64,000 nucleotides of DNA from Oceaniovalibus sp. ACAM 378 (GTDB lineage: Bacteria > Pseudomonadota > Alphaproteobacteria > Rhodobacterales > Rhodobacteraceae): contig NZ_VSJK01000011.1 of the NCBI RefSeq assembly GCF_008085915.1, positions 122,816 to 186,815 on the forward strand, in the 5' to 3' direction. The notes beneath the pieces are model-generated. The model was not told where the DNA came from. It saw only the letters and a list, made by a program, of their open reading frames with translations, and did no database searches. Each line of letters opens with the position of its first letter. Position 1 is the first letter of the stretch. Below are positions 16,274 to 25,575 of the stretch, piece by piece. The position numbers and the translations under genes are program-made.

Positions 16274-18280
16274 TCAGGCGTGCGGCCGGCTTTTCGCCAA
16301 GGCGCCGCGTATCGCTTCGGCGACGGCCTCGGGGGTGAAGCCAAAGTGGTTCAGCACATCTGCGGCAGGGGCCGAGACACCGAAACTGTCGACGGACAGG
16401 ATGATGCCGTCACGCCCGACATAACGCTCCCAACCCATGGGTGACAGCGCCTCGACCGCCACGGCGACGGAGTCGCGCGGCCCAAGAACGCCATCCCGCC
16501 ATTCTTTCGGCTGGTTGTCGAAAAGACGCCAATTCGGCAGCGAAACGACGGCTGTCGCAACACCTTCGGACTCCAGCGTTTCGCGCGCCTTGGCGGCCAG
16601 TGCCAGTTCCGATCCGGTGGCAAAGATCGTTGCTTGGCGCGGTCCGCTTGCCTCTTGCAACACGTAGCCGCCGCGCGCTGTCAGATTCTCGTCGCTGTCT
16701 TTGCGCAGGATGGGAAGCGGATTGCGCGAAAGGCAGAGCACCGTCGGCGCATGGGCATCGTTCAGTGCCAGTTCCCAGCTTTCCAGCGCCTCGATCATGT
16801 CGCCGGGGCGGAAAACGTTGAGTTTGGGCGTCGCGCGCAAACCCGCCAGATGTTCGACGGGCTGGTGGGTCGGGCCATCCTCGCCCACGGTGATGCAGTC
16901 ATGGGTCATCACGAAAATCTCGCGCTGTTCCATCATCGCGGCAAGCCGTACGGCGGGGCGGGCATAGTCGATGAAGCACAGGAAGGTGCCGCCAAACGGA
17001 ATGAACCCGCCATGCAGCGCGATGCCGGTCATGAAGGCCGCCATTGCGTGTTCGCGAACGCCATAGGGAATATAGCGCCCGCCATAGTCTCCGGCGCAAA
17101 TCGCGCGGGCCTGTTTCGGCCAGGTTTGGGTCGATCCGGCAAGGTCTGCCGAACCGCCGACCAGTTCGGGCATGACCTCGAACAAGGCTTCCAGAACCTG
17201 CGAGGATGCCATCCTTGTGGCGATATCGGGTTGGCCGACGGCCGCACGCCGCAGGTCACGCAGGACGCCCGCCGCTGCTTTCGGCAGATCACCCGCGATA
17301 CGGCGGCGAAATTCGGCCCGGTCGGCGTCTGGGGCGGCGTCGAGCCTTTCGCGCCATGCGGTGTTTGCCTCCGCCCCAAGGCGACCGGCGCTGCGCCAGG
17401 CTGCGACCACCGGTTCGGGGATTTCGAAGGCACCATGCGGCCAGTTCAACAGGTTTTGCATCGCGGCACGGTCTTCGGCACCGATTGCGCCGAAATGTGC
17501 GGCGGGCTTGCCCTGTTTGGCGACCGAGCCACGCCCGATTACGGTTTTGCACGCGATCATCGAAGGACGTGGATCGTTTTTGGCCGCAAGCAGCGCAGCC
17601 TCAACAGCGCTTGCGTCATGGCCATCCACGGTTTCGACATGCCAGCCTACCGCCGCAAAGCGGGCTTGCTGATCCTCCGATGTGGCGTGGTTGGTTTCGC
17701 CGTCGATGGTGACCGCATTGTCGTCAAACAGCAGGACGAGCTTGCCCAGCTGCATATGCGCGGCAAAGGTGATTGCCTCCTGACTGATGCCCTCCATCAG
17801 GCAACCGTCACCGGCCATGACATAGGTGTGGTGATCGACCAGATCATCGCCGTATTCCGCGTTCAACATCCTTTCGGCAAGCGCCATTCCGACGGCATTG
17901 GCGATGCCCTGACCAAGCGGCCCGGTGGTTGCTTCGACCCCCAGCAGTTGTTCATATTCCGGATGGCCAGCGGTCTTGACCCCAAGTTTGCGGAAATCCC
18001 TGATATCCTGCAACGAAATATCGGGATACCCGGTCAGCCACAGCAGGCCATACAGCAGCATCGAGCCGTGACCCACCGAGAGCACAAACCGGTCGCGGTC
18101 TGGCCATTGCGGATCGGCTGCGTCGTATTTCATCACCTTGGTAAAGAGAACCGATGCGACATCGGCCATGCCCATCGGCATTCCCGGATGACCGGATTGC
18201 GCGACTTCAACGGCATCAACGGTCAGAAACCGCAGGGCATTGGCCATTTCATCAAGCGAGGTTTCGTTGAGGTCAAGCAT
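16274..18280 (-). CDS. tkt: Transketolase
   Basis: The 668-residue thiamine-diphosphate enzyme transfers two-carbon units between sugar phosphates in the pentose phosphate pathway. The ThDP/metal motif GDGCLMEGISQEA and the pyrimidine-domain segments ending in the C-terminal FGVSAPAADVLNHFGFT are complete, and length matches the family. Start 18280 (MLDLNETSL) is set by GGGAGAA upstream. The gene follows iolB by 188 bases on the same strand, so it may belong to that catabolic block. As a plasmid copy it is probably a paralog of a chromosomal tkt. It converges with the CUT1 transporter operon. Confidence 0.95.
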   Translation of the reverse strand: MLDLNETSLDEMANALRFLTVDAVEVAQSGHPGMPMGMADVASVLFTKVMKYDAADPQWPDRDRFVLSVGHGSMLLYGLLWLTGYPDISLQDIRDFRKLGVKTAGHPEYEQLLGVEATTGPLGQGIANAVGMALAERMLNAEYGDDLVDHHTYVMAGDGCLMEGISQEAITFAAHMQLGKLVLLFDDNAVTIDGETNHATSEDQQARFAAVGWHVETVDGHDASAVEAALLAAKNDPRPSMIACKTVIGRGSVAKQGKPAAHFGAIGAEDRAAMQNLLNWPHGAFEIPEPVVAAWRSAGRLGAEANTAWRERLDAAPDADRAEFRRRIAGDLPKAAAGVLRDLRRAAVGQPDIATRMASSQVLEALFEVMPELVGGSADLAGSTQTWPKQARAICAGDYGGRYIPYGVREHAMAAFMTGIALHGGFIPFGGTFLCFIDYARPAVRLAAMMEQREIFVMTHDCITVGEDGPTHQPVEHLAGLRATPKLNVFRPGDMIEALESWELALNDAHAPTVLCLSRNPLPILRKDSDENLTARGGYVLQEASGPRQATIFATGSELALAAKARETLESEGVATAVVSLPNWRLFDNQPKEWRDGVLGPRDSVAVAVEALSPMGWERYVGRDGIILSVDSFGVSAPAADVLNHFGFTPEAVAEAIRGALAKSRPHA

Positions 18281-18468
18281 GGTGGGTTCTCCCGTCCTAT
18301 ATTGTCGCATTTTCCTGATTTGCCGCGATATGAAGATCAGCCGGGCAAGAGCTTGAAAGAACGGCGTTTGCCTGACCAATGTACCGGCTGATGCGGCAAC
18401 TTTGGCGTGGTGCAACCGGCAGACCGATACCGCAGCTATATCCGTGCCCCCTTGGCTGTTCGCGGCGC

Positions 18469-19308
18469 TTAAGGGCTGTCGCCCGCGTCGCGCTTTGCCA
18501 GCCAGTCGAAATCCGGGTGATTTGCAAACCGCCATTTGCGCAGCGGGCCTGCCATGACGTTCAAATAATACATGTCAAAGCCATAGGGCGCGCCGCAGGG
18601 GTGATGCCCGCGCGGAACCAGAACGGTGTCACGATCGGCAACCGACATGGTTTCGTCCAGCGTGCCATCTTCGGTAAAGACCCGCTGCACCCCGAAACCC
18701 GCCGCAGGGTTAAGCCGGTGGTAATAGGTTTCTTCCAGATAGGTCATGCGCGGAAAATCGTCTTCGTCGTGGCGGTGCGGTGGATAGGACGACCAATGAC
18801 CCTGAGGGGTGAAAACCTCGGTCACCAACAGGCTGTCGGCAACGTCGCGATCTTCCATTGCGATGGCGTTGACATGGCGCAAGTTGGTGCCTTTGCCACG
18901 GTCTTGGGTGGCAATTCCGTCTGGGCCGATGATCGCGGCAGGCCGCCCGCCCGGTGACGGCGCGGTGCAGACCGCCAGTTCGCAGGCCCCCTGTGCGCGT
19001 GCCTCCCAAGTCTCGTTGGGGGGCAGGTAGACCGCATGGGGCAGGCCGCCGTCAAAGACACTTGCCCGGTCGCCAAGCAGGCCGAAATCGGCGCTGGCGC
19101 AGGAAATTTCCACTTGTCCCTGAATGATGACAAGAATGGTTTCACGCGCTTCTTCGCAGCCTTTCGCGACCTCCTGATCGCCAAGCCGCCACAGATCGAA
19201 TCCCACATATCCCCATCCCGCGCTCTCGGGGGTGATATGGTGGACGCGGCCGCTCGAGCCTTGGGGGCGGCGCAGCAGGTTGGGTGACGGTTTTGTCGTG
19301 TTGGTCAT
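18469..19308 (-). CDS. iolB: 5-deoxy-glucuronate isomerase IolB
   Basis: The 279-residue cupin enzyme isomerises 5-deoxy-D-glucuronate to 5-dehydro-2-deoxy-D-gluconate in myo-inositol catabolism. The two cupin halves are recognisable. The metal-binding cluster PPHRHDEDDFPRMTYLEETYYHR is split over residues 177-199, followed by VPRGHHPCGAPYGFDMYYLNVMAG. Start 19308 overlaps the iolC-type gene by 4 bases. The earlier pathway genes iolG, iolE and iolD are not in the window. Confidence 0.93.
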   Translation of the reverse strand: MTNTTKPSPNLLRRPQGSSGRVHHITPESAGWGYVGFDLWRLGDQEVAKGCEEARETILVIIQGQVEISCASADFGLLGDRASVFDGGLPHAVYLPPNETWEARAQGACELAVCTAPSPGGRPAAIIGPDGIATQDRGKGTNLRHVNAIAMEDRDVADSLLVTEVFTPQGHWSSYPPHRHDEDDFPRMTYLEETYYHRLNPAAGFGVQRVFTEDGTLDETMSVADRDTVLVPRGHHPCGAPYGFDMYYLNVMAGPLRKWRFANHPDFDWLAKRDAGDSP

Positions 19309-21221
19309 GTGGTTTCCCTCTGAACTTGCGAAGCATTGCGGGCGGCATCCCATTCGCCCGATAGCCGGGCAAAAGCGCCGGACATTGCTGCGATTGCCGT
19401 CTCATCGTCGATCTGCCCCGCAAACCACCGTTCGGCAGTCGCTCCAAAGATCGTGCGCCCGACGGCGAACCCTTTGACAAGAGGCTGGCAAGCGGCGGCG
19501 GTGAAACTGGCGGTGAGAACCGATTCCTCTTCACCAAGACCCAGCACCACGACTCCACGGCAATGGGGATCATGGCCCGAGATCGTGTTGCACACCCGTT
19601 GCCAGTCCTGTGCCGATTGCAGCGGCGCCAGTTTCCACCAATCCGGCCAGACGCCAAGTTCGTAGAACCGGTCGATGGCCCGCGCGGTGATCGGCCCGCT
19701 GGCTGAATCGTTGCCCGGTACGATGATTTCCAACAACAGATCCAGCCCGGATTGGCGCGCCGCATCTGCCAGCCGGATGATGCAGGCCTCTTGTTGCTGC
19801 TTCAGGTCATCGGGATCGTCGGGGTGATAGTGACACAGAACCTTGACCGTATGATCCACCGGCCACTCGATCAGCGCCGAGCCAAAATCCGGCCCGATCT
19901 CAAGCTCCAGCGGGCGCGATGCAGGTACTTCGACCGGGCGTCCGATCCAGAGCGGCGTTTCTGCCGCCGCATGCAGCGCCGCGCGACCAAGCCGATCGTC
20001 GCAAAGAATGCCGTAACCGTCGCGCCCGTCGGCAACCCGCAATGCCGCCGCAAGGCACAGCTGCTTGAACTCGGGGATACGCGCAGCTGGGGCACCGGTG
20101 GCCTTTGCCAGAGCCTCGAATTGTGACCTGTGATCAAAGGCGAAGGCGCGCAGCGTTGGCCATTCCTTGCGGCGCAGGGTCGACCAATGGATCTGCTCCA
20201 GAGCCGGATCATGACGAAGTGCCGGATCGGTGATCGGCGTTGCCAGAAAATATTTCAGTTCCGACAGGCTGGGATAGGCAGGCGCGCAGCCATGCCGCGA
20301 GACGGCCAGCGCACCGCATGCATTGGCATAGGTCAGCGCGGTTTCCCAGGTTTCGCCCTCGATCCAGCCCTTCAGCAGCCCGGCCATAAAGCCATCGCCC
20401 GCGCCCAGCACGTTGAACACTTCGACCGCGAACCCCTTGCCATGAATCCCGGCATCCAGAGAGTCAGGGATCGCGCCGTCGAATACGGTCGCACCCATGG
20501 GGCCCCGCTTGCAGACCAGAACCGCGTCACACAATCCGCGCACCCGGCGCAACGCCTCCAGCGTGTCGGTGGTGCCACCGGCGATGTGGAATTCTTCTTC
20601 GGTGCCGACGATCAGGTCGAACAGGTGCAATGTCGATTGCAGTTTGGCGGTGACGGCGCCGCTTTCCTGATACCGCGCTTCGCCCGTGTCATGCCCGCCA
20701 AGCCCCCAGAGATTTGGGCGGTAATCGATGTCCAATGCGGTTGCACGGCCAGCGTTCCGGGCAATGGTCAGCGCCATGATCACGGCGGCCTCGGTCCGGG
20801 GATGCGACAGATGGGTGCCTGTGGCAACGGTGGTTCGGGCAGAGGTGATGAACTCTGCGTCGATATCCTCTTCGCACAGCGCCATGTCGGCGCAATTCTC
20901 ACGCAGGAAAATCAGCGGAAAACGGTCCTCATCACGGATGCCAAGCAGGACGAAGGCGGTCAGTCGTTCGGGATCGGTGATCAGGCCCCGGGTTTCGCAT
21001 CCCTCACGCTCAAGCTGTTCGCGGATGAACCGACCCATCGCCTCGTCCCCGACGCGCGAGATCAGCGCCGAGCGCAGGCCCAGACGCGCAGCACCGATGG
21101 CGATGTTGCACGGCGATCCGCCGACATATTTGCGAAAAGAGGTCATGTCTTCCAGACGGCCGCCGATCTGCATGCCGTAGAGATCAACCGATGAACGTCC
21201 GATGGTGATAAGGTCGAGCAT
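19305..21221 (-). CDS. iolC: IolC kinase fused to a DUF2090 aldolase-like domain
   Basis: This 638-residue two-domain protein carries two pathway steps. Residues 1-325 are a PfkB-fold 5-dehydro-2-deoxygluconokinase with GGSPCNIAIGAARLG and the catalytic NVLGAGDGFMAG motif. Residues 340-630 are a DUF2090 TIM-barrel (RAFAFDHRSQFEAL, LLLEIIVPG, GFAVGRTIFG), thought to cleave the 5-dehydro-2-deoxygluconate 6-phosphate product. The fusion is known in Proteobacteria that lack a separate iolJ. The gene is directly coupled to iolB. No strong ribosome binding site precedes ATG 21221. Confidence 0.93.
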   Translation of the reverse strand: MLDLITIGRSSVDLYGMQIGGRLEDMTSFRKYVGGSPCNIAIGAARLGLRSALISRVGDEAMGRFIREQLEREGCETRGLITDPERLTAFVLLGIRDEDRFPLIFLRENCADMALCEEDIDAEFITSARTTVATGTHLSHPRTEAAVIMALTIARNAGRATALDIDYRPNLWGLGGHDTGEARYQESGAVTAKLQSTLHLFDLIVGTEEEFHIAGGTTDTLEALRRVRGLCDAVLVCKRGPMGATVFDGAIPDSLDAGIHGKGFAVEVFNVLGAGDGFMAGLLKGWIEGETWETALTYANACGALAVSRHGCAPAYPSLSELKYFLATPITDPALRHDPALEQIHWSTLRRKEWPTLRAFAFDHRSQFEALAKATGAPAARIPEFKQLCLAAALRVADGRDGYGILCDDRLGRAALHAAAETPLWIGRPVEVPASRPLELEIGPDFGSALIEWPVDHTVKVLCHYHPDDPDDLKQQQEACIIRLADAARQSGLDLLLEIIVPGNDSASGPITARAIDRFYELGVWPDWWKLAPLQSAQDWQRVCNTISGHDPHCRGVVVLGLGEEESVLTASFTAAACQPLVKGFAVGRTIFGATAERWFAGQIDDETAIAAMSGAFARLSGEWDAARNASQVQRETT

Positions 21222-21496
21222 GGATTTCGGGTTCCGTTCTTTTTAGAATGAACAGGTCTTCTTTAGGATGGAGTGCATTTCGGGTTTTTGCCGGGTCAGC
21301 CCGCAAGTCGGCCTGATCGTCGTCATCGCGCAGCGTTGCACCTGTGCCGCCTCTGCTGTCTGCGCCGAGGTCAGGAGAACCGGATTTCCGCCCGAATGCA
21401 TGATGATAGACGCGCGCGGCTCTGCGACAATCCGGGGGGTATTGCGTGTTTCAACAGCGCGCCGCAGCACCATGATTGAGTTCCTTTTGCCTGCAT

Positions 21497-21531
21497 GGAA
21501 AAAACCAACGCTCCTTGCCCGAGGTTGGCGT
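21497..21531 (-). terminator. Rho-independent terminator after the PfkB kinase gene
   Basis: On the minus strand CCAACCTC pairs with GAG-C-GTTGG (one bulged C) around a short loop and is followed by TTTTTT. It starts a few bases after the PfkB kinase stop. The 313-base gap to the iolC gene otherwise shows no gene and probably holds the iolC promoter. Confidence 0.65.
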
Positions 21532-21534
21532 TTC

Positions 21535-22566
21535 TCAGGTCTCGATCGGCGGATTCCACCCGGACTGCTCGGCCAGTTTCAGGCACTCTTGCATGGTAAC
21601 CATGGCGCCATAGGTATCAACCGACCTTAGCGAAGCAGTGGCGGAAGCGTGGGCCAACCTTAACGAGGCGGCAAGCGAAAGTTCTTTGTTCAAGCCACAG
21701 AAAAATCCGGCCGCAAAGGCGTCGCCCGCGCCATTCGTCCCGACGATTGTGTCGGGCTGCACGTTCACTGAGGGCTGGGTGGTCAACTCTCCGGTGTCAC
21801 GGATTGCAACCGCGCCTTCGGGAAAATGCACGACCACGAGTTTCATCCGGCCTTGGGCCAGAACCAACCGCGCGGCTTCGATCACCGCCTTGATCCGGGT
21901 TCGCCCGTCATCCGAGAGGGTATCCACCTTGGAAAGAGCGCCGATCTCATAGTCGTTGACGACCAGATAATCCAAGTGCTCAAGACAGGGGGTGACGGTC
22001 TGGCGGATCGCCTCGGGCGAAATTGTCATCACCTCCATGTTGGTCTGAAAGCCTGCGGCGCGGGCTTTCTTCAGGACCGTGACCCATCCGTTCGGATCTC
22101 CGTCCCAGGGGGCGTCAAGAATCTTGTGGGTGCCGGGCAGGCCGAGGTGGAAAAGCCCCGGAGCGAGTCCGGTGAAATCAAAGTGGTCGGGGGTCAGGTG
22201 ATCGCTGGATTCAGCCTCGAACACATGGGTGCGCTTGCCATTGTCACGCGCGGTAAACGCCATGGTGCGGTGAGTGGTCAGGCCGGGATCGACATGGAAA
22301 CGGTGTGCATCGATCCCATGTTCCCGGCAGACGTCGGCCAGAAAATCGCCGTCCGCATCTGCACCGCGCAAGCTGATGGTGGCGACCGGAACGTCGGGCG
22401 CAAGAATACGCATATCGACGGCAAAGTTGCAGGCCGACCCGCCGCCGCGCCGAAGCGTGGACTGGATGCGGGTCGCACTTTCTTCGCGTGGCCATGACGG
22501 GACCGTTATGTTGTAGTCGACACACCAGGTTCCGCCGGTGACGAACCCGTTTTGCAGTCCTGCCAT
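21535..22566 (-). CDS. PfkB-family carbohydrate kinase
   Basis: The 343-residue kinase is of the ribokinase/PfkB fold. It has the N-terminal GGGSACNFAVDMRIL motif and the catalytic TNGAGDAFAAGF motif with its Asp base. Substrate is unknown. It is a second, independent sugar kinase beside the IolC fusion, so the locus probably handles more than one phosphorylated intermediate. GAAGGAAAC precedes the start. It is co-directional with the downstream aldolase-like and ABC transporter genes: transcription runs from the binding protein through ATPase and aldolase to this kinase, ending at a terminator. Confidence 0.88.
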   Translation of the reverse strand: MAGLQNGFVTGGTWCVDYNITVPSWPREESATRIQSTLRRGGGSACNFAVDMRILAPDVPVATISLRGADADGDFLADVCREHGIDAHRFHVDPGLTTHRTMAFTARDNGKRTHVFEAESSDHLTPDHFDFTGLAPGLFHLGLPGTHKILDAPWDGDPNGWVTVLKKARAAGFQTNMEVMTISPEAIRQTVTPCLEHLDYLVVNDYEIGALSKVDTLSDDGRTRIKAVIEAARLVLAQGRMKLVVVHFPEGAVAIRDTGELTTQPSVNVQPDTIVGTNGAGDAFAAGFFCGLNKELSLAASLRLAHASATASLRSVDTYGAMVTMQECLKLAEQSGWNPPIET

Positions 22567-22638
22567 CAGTCTGTTTCCTTCGCTTTCAGATATCGCGGGG
22601 CGCGGCGATCCAACCGCGCGCGCCCCACCGCTGCCGGA

Positions 22639-23631
22639 TCAGGCAGCGGCCTGCAAGACGGACTCGGTGATCTTCATGTCGTCTTCGAGCGGGCGTGTCG
22701 GCGTGATTCCTTCGCGATCAAGGGTGGCGTGATATTCGCGCACCGCCTGTTCGGACGTCAGTTCGCCATCTGCGACCCCCCGCATCATCCGCACCATCTG
22801 TTGCGGATGGTCGGCCAGGTTGATCTTGCGCCCGAACAGCGCGACCCGTGCGCCAAACCTTTCGACCTGGGCGATCAACTCAAGACAATCCCGCGTGGTG
22901 CCGGCCCCGCCACCCAGAACGCCAACCACGACCGACGGGTCATAGGCTGCAAGTTCCTGCAAGGCATCCGGCCCGTTATAGGCGATCTTGAGAAATTCGG
23001 GACGTTCGGCCGAGGTCAGCCCGGCAAGACACCGCATCATGGCGTCATTCACATAGCCGGGCACATCGGCCGGATCCATTTTGATCGCTACGTTTGGATT
23101 GAAGACTTCCAGAAAGTATTTGAAATCGTTCTTCAGCGCATCTTCGCGAAACTTTGAGAAGGCTTCCAGCGAGGCGTAATCGGCATCGAGATCGTTGTTG
23201 AAGGTGATTGAGTAAAGCCCGAGATCACAGCCCATGGCCTTGACGCGGGCGAGGTCCGCAGAGCGGAACGGGCGGGAAGGCTGCGCGGCATATTCAGCGC
23301 CGCGAAACACCCAGATGTCAGTGGTGTCATTCGCCCGGATCGCCGGTTTCACCTTGCTGGTCTTGAACACACCACGCTTGGACAGGGCCTCGTGGTTCGA
23401 CACCGAAGTCAGCATGATATCGACGACATCCTGCTCGACGATGGCCTGCACCTGATCAAGAAATTCAGGTCGCGTCTTGAAACCATCGGTGCTGCCGTCT
23501 TTTGCCCGGCGCGGACCGCAGGCTTGGATCGAGGGCCCCATGTCCCCGTCTTTGGCGTCGGCGATGATAAAGTCGCCCTTGGAGTATTTTCCGGCCCTGA
23601 TACGGGACAGTTTTTCATCGAGTTTGTACAT
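22639..23631 (-). CDS. Class I aldolase-like protein (DeoC/FbaB/LacD superfamily)
   Basis: The 330-residue protein looks like a TIM-barrel class I aldolase. Support is moderate: the FLEVFNP and FLKIAYNG segments (a Lys in a late strand suitable for a Schiff base), and the late-barrel glycine-rich VVVGVLGGGAGTTRD, fit the superfamily. No precise substrate can be named. It lies 72 bases upstream of the PfkB kinase gene and 39 bases downstream of the ABC ATPase gene. This suggests cleavage of the phosphorylated product of that kinase into three-carbon units. AAAGGAAATAG precedes the start. Confidence 0.65.
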   Translation of the reverse strand: MYKLDEKLSRIRAGKYSKGDFIIADAKDGDMGPSIQACGPRRAKDGSTDGFKTRPEFLDQVQAIVEQDVVDIMLTSVSNHEALSKRGVFKTSKVKPAIRANDTTDIWVFRGAEYAAQPSRPFRSADLARVKAMGCDLGLYSITFNNDLDADYASLEAFSKFREDALKNDFKYFLEVFNPNVAIKMDPADVPGYVNDAMMRCLAGLTSAERPEFLKIAYNGPDALQELAAYDPSVVVGVLGGGAGTTRDCLELIAQVERFGARVALFGRKINLADHPQQMVRMMRGVADGELTSEQAVREYHATLDREGITPTRPLEDDMKITESVLQAAA

Positions 23632-23670
23632 TCTATTTCCTTTGAGAAGTTGAGAAAGATGTGCGCGCTG

Positions 23671-24468
23671 TCAGGCGGCGGCGTCCGGGGGCGGTTCCAT
23701 CGCGCCGGTCATGATCGCCACGGCGTCCGACATCGTGATGTCCGACGGGCGGACCTGAGCGATCCGCCGCCCCAAACGATGGACATGGACGCGGTCGGCC
23801 AGTTCGAACACAAGCGGCATGTTGTGACTGATCAGCACGATGGAAATCCCGCGCGCCCGCACGTCCCGGATCAGTTCCAGAACCTTGCGGGACTCTTTGA
23901 CGCCAAGTGCTGCCGTCGGTTCATCAAGGATAACAACCCGACTGCCAAAAGCACAGGCCCGCGCCACCGCGACACCCTGACGCTGGCCGCCTGACAGGGT
24001 TTCGACCACCTGATCGATGTTCTGGATCGTTGCCAACCCGAGATCCGACAGGTGTTTGCTTGCCTCCGCCCGCATTCGGCGGCGATCAAGCGCCCGAAAA
24101 ATCGTGCCGCGCAGGCCGGGTTGACGGTATTCGCGCCCAAGGAACAGATTGTCGACGATCGTCAGCGCCGGAGCCAGAGCCAGACCCTGAAACACCGTTT
24201 CAATGCCTTGTTCGCGGGCTTCCATCGGGCTGGCGAAATGCACTTCTTTGCCGTCAAAGACAATCTTTCCCGAATCCGGACGCACCGCACCGGCGAGCGC
24301 ACCGATCATCGACGATTTTCCTGCGCCATTGTCGCCAATGACGGCCAGAATCTCGCCCTCGTAAAGGTCGAAATCCGCACCGTTCATCGCGACCACCCGA
24401 CCATAGGATTTATGCAGGTTGCGCGCTGAAAGCAGCGGAGGTTTCGTACGATCCACAGAAACGGACAT
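23671..24468 (-). CDS. Sugar ABC transporter ATP-binding protein (FrcA-like, single domain)
   Basis: The 265-residue ATPase is of the CUT2 (ribose/fructose) class, with a single nucleotide-binding domain like FrcA rather than the fused RbsA form. Walker A is GDNGAGKSS, signature LSGGQRQG, Walker B VVILDEPTAALG, switch SHNMP. Start 24468 follows AGGAGGAT and overlaps the permease stop by one base; ATG 24492 is an alternative without a ribosome binding site. Confidence 0.9.
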   Translation of the reverse strand: MSVSVDRTKPPLLSARNLHKSYGRVVAMNGADFDLYEGEILAVIGDNGAGKSSMIGALAGAVRPDSGKIVFDGKEVHFASPMEAREQGIETVFQGLALAPALTIVDNLFLGREYRQPGLRGTIFRALDRRRMRAEASKHLSDLGLATIQNIDQVVETLSGGQRQGVAVARACAFGSRVVILDEPTAALGVKESRKVLELIRDVRARGISIVLISHNMPLVFELADRVHVHRLGRRIAQVRPSDITMSDAVAIMTGAMEPPPDAAA

Positions 24469-25496
24469 CAGTTCGATATCCTCCTGAGCCATTGGTCAAA
24501 AGAAACCGCGGTGATGATCAAAAGGCCGACGGTGAATTCCTGCCACAGCACGTCCAGCCCGGCGAGGGCAAGGCCGTTGCGAAAGAACCCGACGATCAGG
24601 GCACCGATCAGCGTCCCGATGATCGACCCCCGCCCGCCAAACAGGCTGGTGCCGCCGATGACCACTGCGGTGATTGAATCCAGATTGGTCATTTCGCCGC
24701 CAAGCGGACTGACCGCACCGATCCGCCCGATCATCAGCCATCCCGCAAAGCCACAGATCAGCCCCGCGATAAGATAGACTGACATGAGCACGCGCTTGGT
24801 GTTGATCCCCGACAGCCGCGCCGCCTCCTGATCGCCGCCGACTGCGTAGATATGGCGGCCAAAGGCGGTGCGATTGAGCATATACCAGAGAAAACCGGCA
24901 AGCATCAGCATCATGATCGATCCTGTGGTCACCCTTGCGGCGCCAAATTTCATTGCCTCGCCGCTCCATTGCAGGAATTCAGCGCCAGCCTCGATATCCC
25001 GCTGGGCAATGGTTTCGCCGTTCGAGAAGTATTGGACCATGGCGCTGAACACGCTCCAGGTGCCAAGCGTGACGATGAACGGCGGCAGGCGGATATAGGT
25101 GACGAAAATCCCGTTGAACCAGCCGCAGAGCCCGCCAACGCCGATCCCCAGCAAAAGCGCGATTTCCGGGGGATAACCCAGCGTCACCGCCAGTTTGCCC
25201 ATGGCCACAGAGCTGAGGATCATGATTGCGCCGACCGACAGATCGATCCCCGCGGTGAGAATGATCAGCGTCTGGGCCAAGGCAACCGTGCCGATGATCG
25301 TGACCTGCTGCAACACAAGCGACAGGTTGAACGGGTGAAAGAACCTTTCTCCGACCACGAAGGAGAAGATGATCAATCCGATCACCAGAACGAACAGCGG
25401 AATGATCGTCGGATTGGCGTGAAGGTGGTTCAGAATCCGACGTGAAAGTGCGGATCGTCCCGTGGCCGCCCCCGGGAATTCGATTTCGTCTGCCAT
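24468..25496 (-). CDS. Sugar ABC transporter permease (FrcC/RbsC-like)
   Basis: The 342-residue permease of the CUT2 class has eight to ten hydrophobic segments and the family motifs TAGIDLSVGAIM and GGTSLFGGRGSIIGTLIGAL, the latter spanning residues 285-304. It should form a homodimeric channel for the sugar bound by the upstream protein. Start ATG 25496 is preferred over a TTG at 25520. Confidence 0.92.
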   Translation of the reverse strand: MADEIEFPGAATGRSALSRRILNHLHANPTIIPLFVLVIGLIIFSFVVGERFFHPFNLSLVLQQVTIIGTVALAQTLIILTAGIDLSVGAIMILSSVAMGKLAVTLGYPPEIALLLGIGVGGLCGWFNGIFVTYIRLPPFIVTLGTWSVFSAMVQYFSNGETIAQRDIEAGAEFLQWSGEAMKFGAARVTTGSIMMLMLAGFLWYMLNRTAFGRHIYAVGGDQEAARLSGINTKRVLMSVYLIAGLICGFAGWLMIGRIGAVSPLGGEMTNLDSITAVVIGGTSLFGGRGSIIGTLIGALIVGFFRNGLALAGLDVLWQEFTVGLLIITAVSFDQWLRRISN

Positions 25497-25575
25497 TTTC
25501 GAACCCTGCTTTGGTATCAAGCTGCGTCAAGAGGGGTGGTGCCGGCCACGCCACATGGGCATGACCGGCGGTCTG

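Noticed and set aside
16634..18391. Plus-strand open frame of 585 codons across the transketolase gene
   Set aside because: Antisense shadow of a complete transketolase.
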